Notes under the pieces: generated by a model | The model's input: the letters and a program-made list of their open reading frames with translations, nothing else | The model's database searches: none | What the model was told of the DNA's origin: nothing | Position numbers and translations under genes: made by a program | Assembly: GCA_005223375.1 (NCBI GenBank) | Contig: RXOD01006355.1 | Location: 1-10,585, forward strand | Reading direction: 5' to 3' | Length of the DNA stretch: 10,585 bases | DNA from: Amoebophrya sp. AT5.2 | Taxonomy: Eukaryota; Sar; Dinophyceae; Syndiniales; Amoebophryaceae | Shown: positions 8,700 to 10,585 of the stretch, piece by piece | Position numbering within the stretch: position 1 is the first letter of the stretch | How the letters are laid out: each line of letters starts with the position of its first letter

Positions 8700-8963
8700 T
8701 CAATCATTTTTTGCCAGCCCGATTTGGAAAAGTGCCTTCCAGCAGGGCATCACGCCGCAGCCATCCTCGCACTTAAAACTCTGCACCCTCCAGTGCGGCA
8801 CTGCCTTCCGCATCGTCAGCAGAATGTCGCGGTTGCACCTGCACCCGCCCGACACCCGCCGCCACCACGGCGCGATCAGATTCTGGCGCCACCGAAGCCA
8901 CGAGTTCTTTGGGAGAAGATACCCAACGTGCTCGCTGAAGAACACGAAGCCGCCTGGCCTTAA
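8700..8963 (-). CDS. METTL7-like methyltransferase, C-terminal exon or gene remnant
   Basis: An open frame of 87 codons ends at TGA 8702-8700. It begins LRPGGFVFFSEHVG, the post-motif segment typical of class I SAM methyltransferases (LRPGG, then a strand ending in EHV). It goes on with NSWLRWRQNLIAPWW and a GGCRCNRDI block, matching the conserved C-terminal layout of METTL7/TMT1 thiol methyltransferases (EHV, then SW, then P-x-W, then GC followed by an Arg). It ends near IGLAKND. That family methylates thiol groups at membranes, but activity needs the N-terminal SAM-binding fold, which I could not find upstream. An in-frame TAG sits right before the Leu, and TAG|TTA could be the intron acceptor (phase 0). 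Either an upstream exon is cryptic, or this is a 3' remnant of a broken gene. The call rests on sequence pattern, not alignment. Confidence 0.6.
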   Translation of the reverse strand, partial: LRPGGFVFFSEHVGYLLPKNSWLRWRQNLIAPWWRRVSGGCRCNRDILLTMRKAVPHWRVQSFKCEDGCGVMPCWKALFQIGLAKND

Positions 8964-9693
8964 CTACAGCGCGTCCAAGTCCTGCAATGTCGTTCTTGGC
9001 TGTCGTCAAAATAATTAGAAGTAGCTCGTTGTGCGAATTAGCAGTCTGCTTGCAGAATTCAACCATGGGGACTTTTTCAGGCCCGATGGTCATTTTTGTG
9101 AAAAAGTCAGAAGAGCTTCTTTGTAGCCACGACGCTGCCAAGTCGAGGCGCGGCGACATGCGTAGCGCGTTTCTTGCTACTTGATTTGATTTTGTTCTTT
9201 TTGTCATCCCGAAACAAAAAACTTGCGTAGCCCAAATAAGCATCTAAGAGCAGTACAGCCCCACTTTCGTACGAAGTAGTGCGTCAAGAACCTGCTGGTC
9301 GTGCACGTTTGTGCGCCACGATCTTCATTGATCGTCGATACTTAATAGTTGTTTATTACCATGACGTTGACGGATCGTCGATTACTTACGGTTAGCACGC
9401 ATTCTCTTCTCTTTCGCTGGTGCATCGCACCTTTCCCAATCGTAGCCGCCTGCTGCGCGACCTTGGTTTTCGTCCTCGTCTCGGCCTACTTGATTTTTTT
9501 CTTTTACACAGCGTCACCGTCCAATTCTCCATCTCTACAACCACCGTCGTCTTTCATCTGCATGCACTCCGCGGGCGCTTCCGGCAGCCTCCTGTTCCTG
9601 TCCGTAGCAATAAACCGATGAAGAAAGTCTTCGAATCACAACCACTTCTTCATGATCCTCGTCCAGTCATCTTCTTCTTCACCCGTTCCTGCT
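8964..9693. other. Spacer of 730 bases with unresolved coding signals
   Basis: The 5' part of the methyltransferase would be expected here on the minus strand, but no frame shows a glycine-rich SAM motif. A consensus donor, ACC|GTAAGT, lies at 9390/9389. The short phase-0 frame before it reads KVAQQAATIGKGAMHQ, which is protein-like but not methyltransferase-like. A plus-strand ORF with a hydrophobic segment also lies here and is listed separately. Confidence 0.4.
9361..9621 (+). CDS. Possible small membrane protein on the opposite strand
   Basis: An ATG in very good context (ACCATG) opens an 86-codon ORF. Residues about 19-48 are strongly hydrophobic (for example VAACCATLVFVLVSAYLIFF), followed by a Ser/Pro-rich part. 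It would be the only gene on the plus strand. The hydrophobic stretch may simply be the complement of an Arg/Lys/Glu-rich or purine-rich sequence, and the ORF overlaps a consensus donor on the other strand. Nothing about it is recognisable, and it is reported only as a candidate. Confidence 0.2.
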   Translation: MTLTDRRLLTVSTHSLLFRWCIAPFPIVAACCATLVFVLVSAYLIFFFYTASPSNSPSLQPPSSFICMHSAGASGSLLFLSVAINR

Positions 9694-10584
9694 TCATTTG
9701 TTGTTTCCTTTCGCTTCGGCTTCGGAGATCGGGACTGGCTTGGTCCCGCCGTAGTCGTCCGGCTGCATGCGGAAATACTGCACCTGGCCAGTTTTCGGGT
9801 CCACACTCTGCATCACCTGCCCCGGCGGAAAGTTCATCGCCGGCTGCGGCGCACCCACCACCGGCGTGTTGCCGTACGGATTCGCGGCCTCTCCCTCCGC
9901 GTACTGGTTGTAGGTGTACGCCCCCGCAGGGCCGCCGCGGTACGACCCAGGAGCTCCTCCGGGGTGAGGAACTGCGCCCATCGGGAGAAACACCCTCAGC
10001 CCCGCTTGCGAGTGTTTGTCGCCGGAGTAGTACTTGAATTTGAAGGCGACGTTCCAGTTCCGGCCGGCGTTCCAGTGCTGTTCCAGAATGGGCTGGATCT
10101 CCTTCTCCAGGTTGCACTTCACGTAGATGTGCCAGAACAGCGGGCTTATGGCCGCGATGTAACACAACACGCCGACCAGGATGGGCCACCAGACGAAGGG
10201 GTGCTGTTTGTGCGGACCCAGAATCTTTCTCTGGCCGCTACAAGTCTCCCTTTTCCCGCCACCGCCGCGCAGCTCCCGCGCAGCGCCCTCGGCGCTCTCG
10301 ACCTCGTCGTCCTCGTAGTCGCCCGGCGCGAACAGCATCCTCCTTTCCGTCTTGCACCCGCACTTCCGCCGCATTCGTCTCTCGTCGGGCTGCTCCAATT
10401 TGCACTGTCCGGGGGTGGTTACGTACGTCCCCGCGGCCGGTGGCGGTGGGGTCGTGTCGGTGCCTGCAGTGGTGAGGCCCCTCGCCGTTCCGGTCCTTTT
10501 CCTCGCGTTGAGGACCCGAAAAACGGACGCGTCTGGGATCCCCTGCGCCAGTGACGATTTTCCCGCAGCTGCGGCGGACGCTGC
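9694..10584 (-). CDS. Single-pass membrane protein, C-terminal 296 residues
   Basis: The frame is open to the right edge, so the start lies outside or in an exon not seen; the first in-window ATG is at 10374, in weak context. Visible residues 1-128 are Ala/Thr/Pro-rich, then basic and acidic, with a short CGC cluster. Residues 129-155 (FVWWPILVGVLCYIAAISP and on to HIYV) form one clear transmembrane helix. The Lys/Arg-rich stretch just before it predicts a cytosolic N side. After it come a charged segment with Trp and aromatic residues (LEQHWNAGRNWNVAFKFKYY), then a Gly/Pro/Tyr/Asn-rich disordered region, and a final PGQ-x-MQSVDPKTGQ segment. The stop is TGA at 9696-9694. An intron acceptor ending CGGACAG just before the CKLEQPDE segment is possible, so the first visible residues are less certain. 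I recognise no family. Confidence 0.65.
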   Translation of the reverse strand, partial: AASAAAAGKSSLAQGIPDASVFRVLNARKRTGTARGLTTAGTDTTPPPPAAGTYVTTPGQCKLEQPDERRMRRKCGCKTERRMLFAPGDYEDDEVESAEGAARELRGGGGKRETCSGQRKILGPHKQHPFVWWPILVGVLCYIAAISPLFWHIYVKCNLEKEIQPILEQHWNAGRNWNVAFKFKYYSGDKHSQAGLRVFLPMGAVPHPGGAPGSYRGGPAGAYTYNQYAEGEAANPYGNTPVVGAPQPAMNFPPGQVMQSVDPKTGQVQYFRMQPDDYGGTKPVPISEAEAKGNNK

Positions 10585-10585
10585 C

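Noticed and set aside
8437..8703. 88-codon minus-strand ORF after the methyltransferase stop
   Set aside because: It overlaps the end of the methyltransferase frame, and its composition looks non-coding. Probably 3' UTR or spacer.
8773..9243. 156-codon minus-strand ORF
   Set aside because: Its last 60 codons are the methyltransferase segment read in the wrong frame, and the first part has no recognisable feature. A one-base frameshift would link it to LRPGG, but the upstream part does not look like a methyltransferase.
9389..9540. Exon ending at the consensus donor GTAAGT (9389) as the missing 5' part of the methyltransferase
   Set aside because: The phase-0 frame could join TAG|TTA at 8963, but the upstream residues are Lys/Arg/Gln-rich with no SAM-binding motif.
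1..10585. CRISPR arrays, insertion sequences, rRNA or prokaryotic operon signals
   Set aside because: No regularly spaced repeats, terminal inverted repeats, transposase motifs or rRNA-like stretches were seen on either strand.

Overview
The window looks like nuclear DNA of a protist. Coding pieces are broken by introns of roughly 160 to 245 bases with GT-AG ends, and reading phase is restored exactly across each proposed junction. One product carries a eukaryotic-type protein kinase domain fused to a very long low-complexity tail. Coding parts are GC-rich, while introns and spacers are richer in A and T. I cannot name the lineage. A compact array with all recognisable genes on one strand, and pyrimidine tracts plus AG just upstream of start codons, would fit an alveolate or another spliced-leader protist, but no leader sequence is visible here.

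All recognisable genes read on the minus strand, so the order of transcription runs from the right edge to the left. (1) 10584-9694: the C-terminal 296 residues of a single-pass membrane protein of unknown function. (2) 8963-8700: the C-terminal part of a METTL7-like (thiol methyltransferase-type) SAM methyltransferase; its SAM-binding core was not found in the window. (3) 8113-2206: one four-exon gene of 1,777 codons, with a Ser/Thr protein kinase domain (about residues 80-398) followed by a tail of nearly 1,400 mostly disordered residues. Read as isolated ORFs, this looks like three unrelated proteins. Splicing at 7588/7373, 6438/6277 and 2549/2354 joins them in phase, adds a 148-base terminal exon, and turns two apparent stop codons into intron sequence. 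(4) 1586 to beyond base 5: the first three exons of a coiled-coil protein that continues past the left edge.

The spacers (about 620 bases between genes 3 and 4, 590 between genes 2 and 3, 730 between genes 1 and 2) hold no convincing RNA gene, mobile element or repeat array. The upstream regions of genes 3 and 4 each have a pyrimidine tract ending in AG shortly before the likely start codon, which suggests either 5'-UTR introns or trans-splicing.

No shared pathway is evident among the four genes. The kinase is the most interesting. Its catalytic residues are complete, it has two insertions inside the catalytic domain, and its tail carries two near-identical NPF motifs, a DPF motif, a clathrin-box-like motif and a repeated TP-G/A-R-hydrophobic motif. 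This layout resembles kinases that dock on endocytic adaptors.
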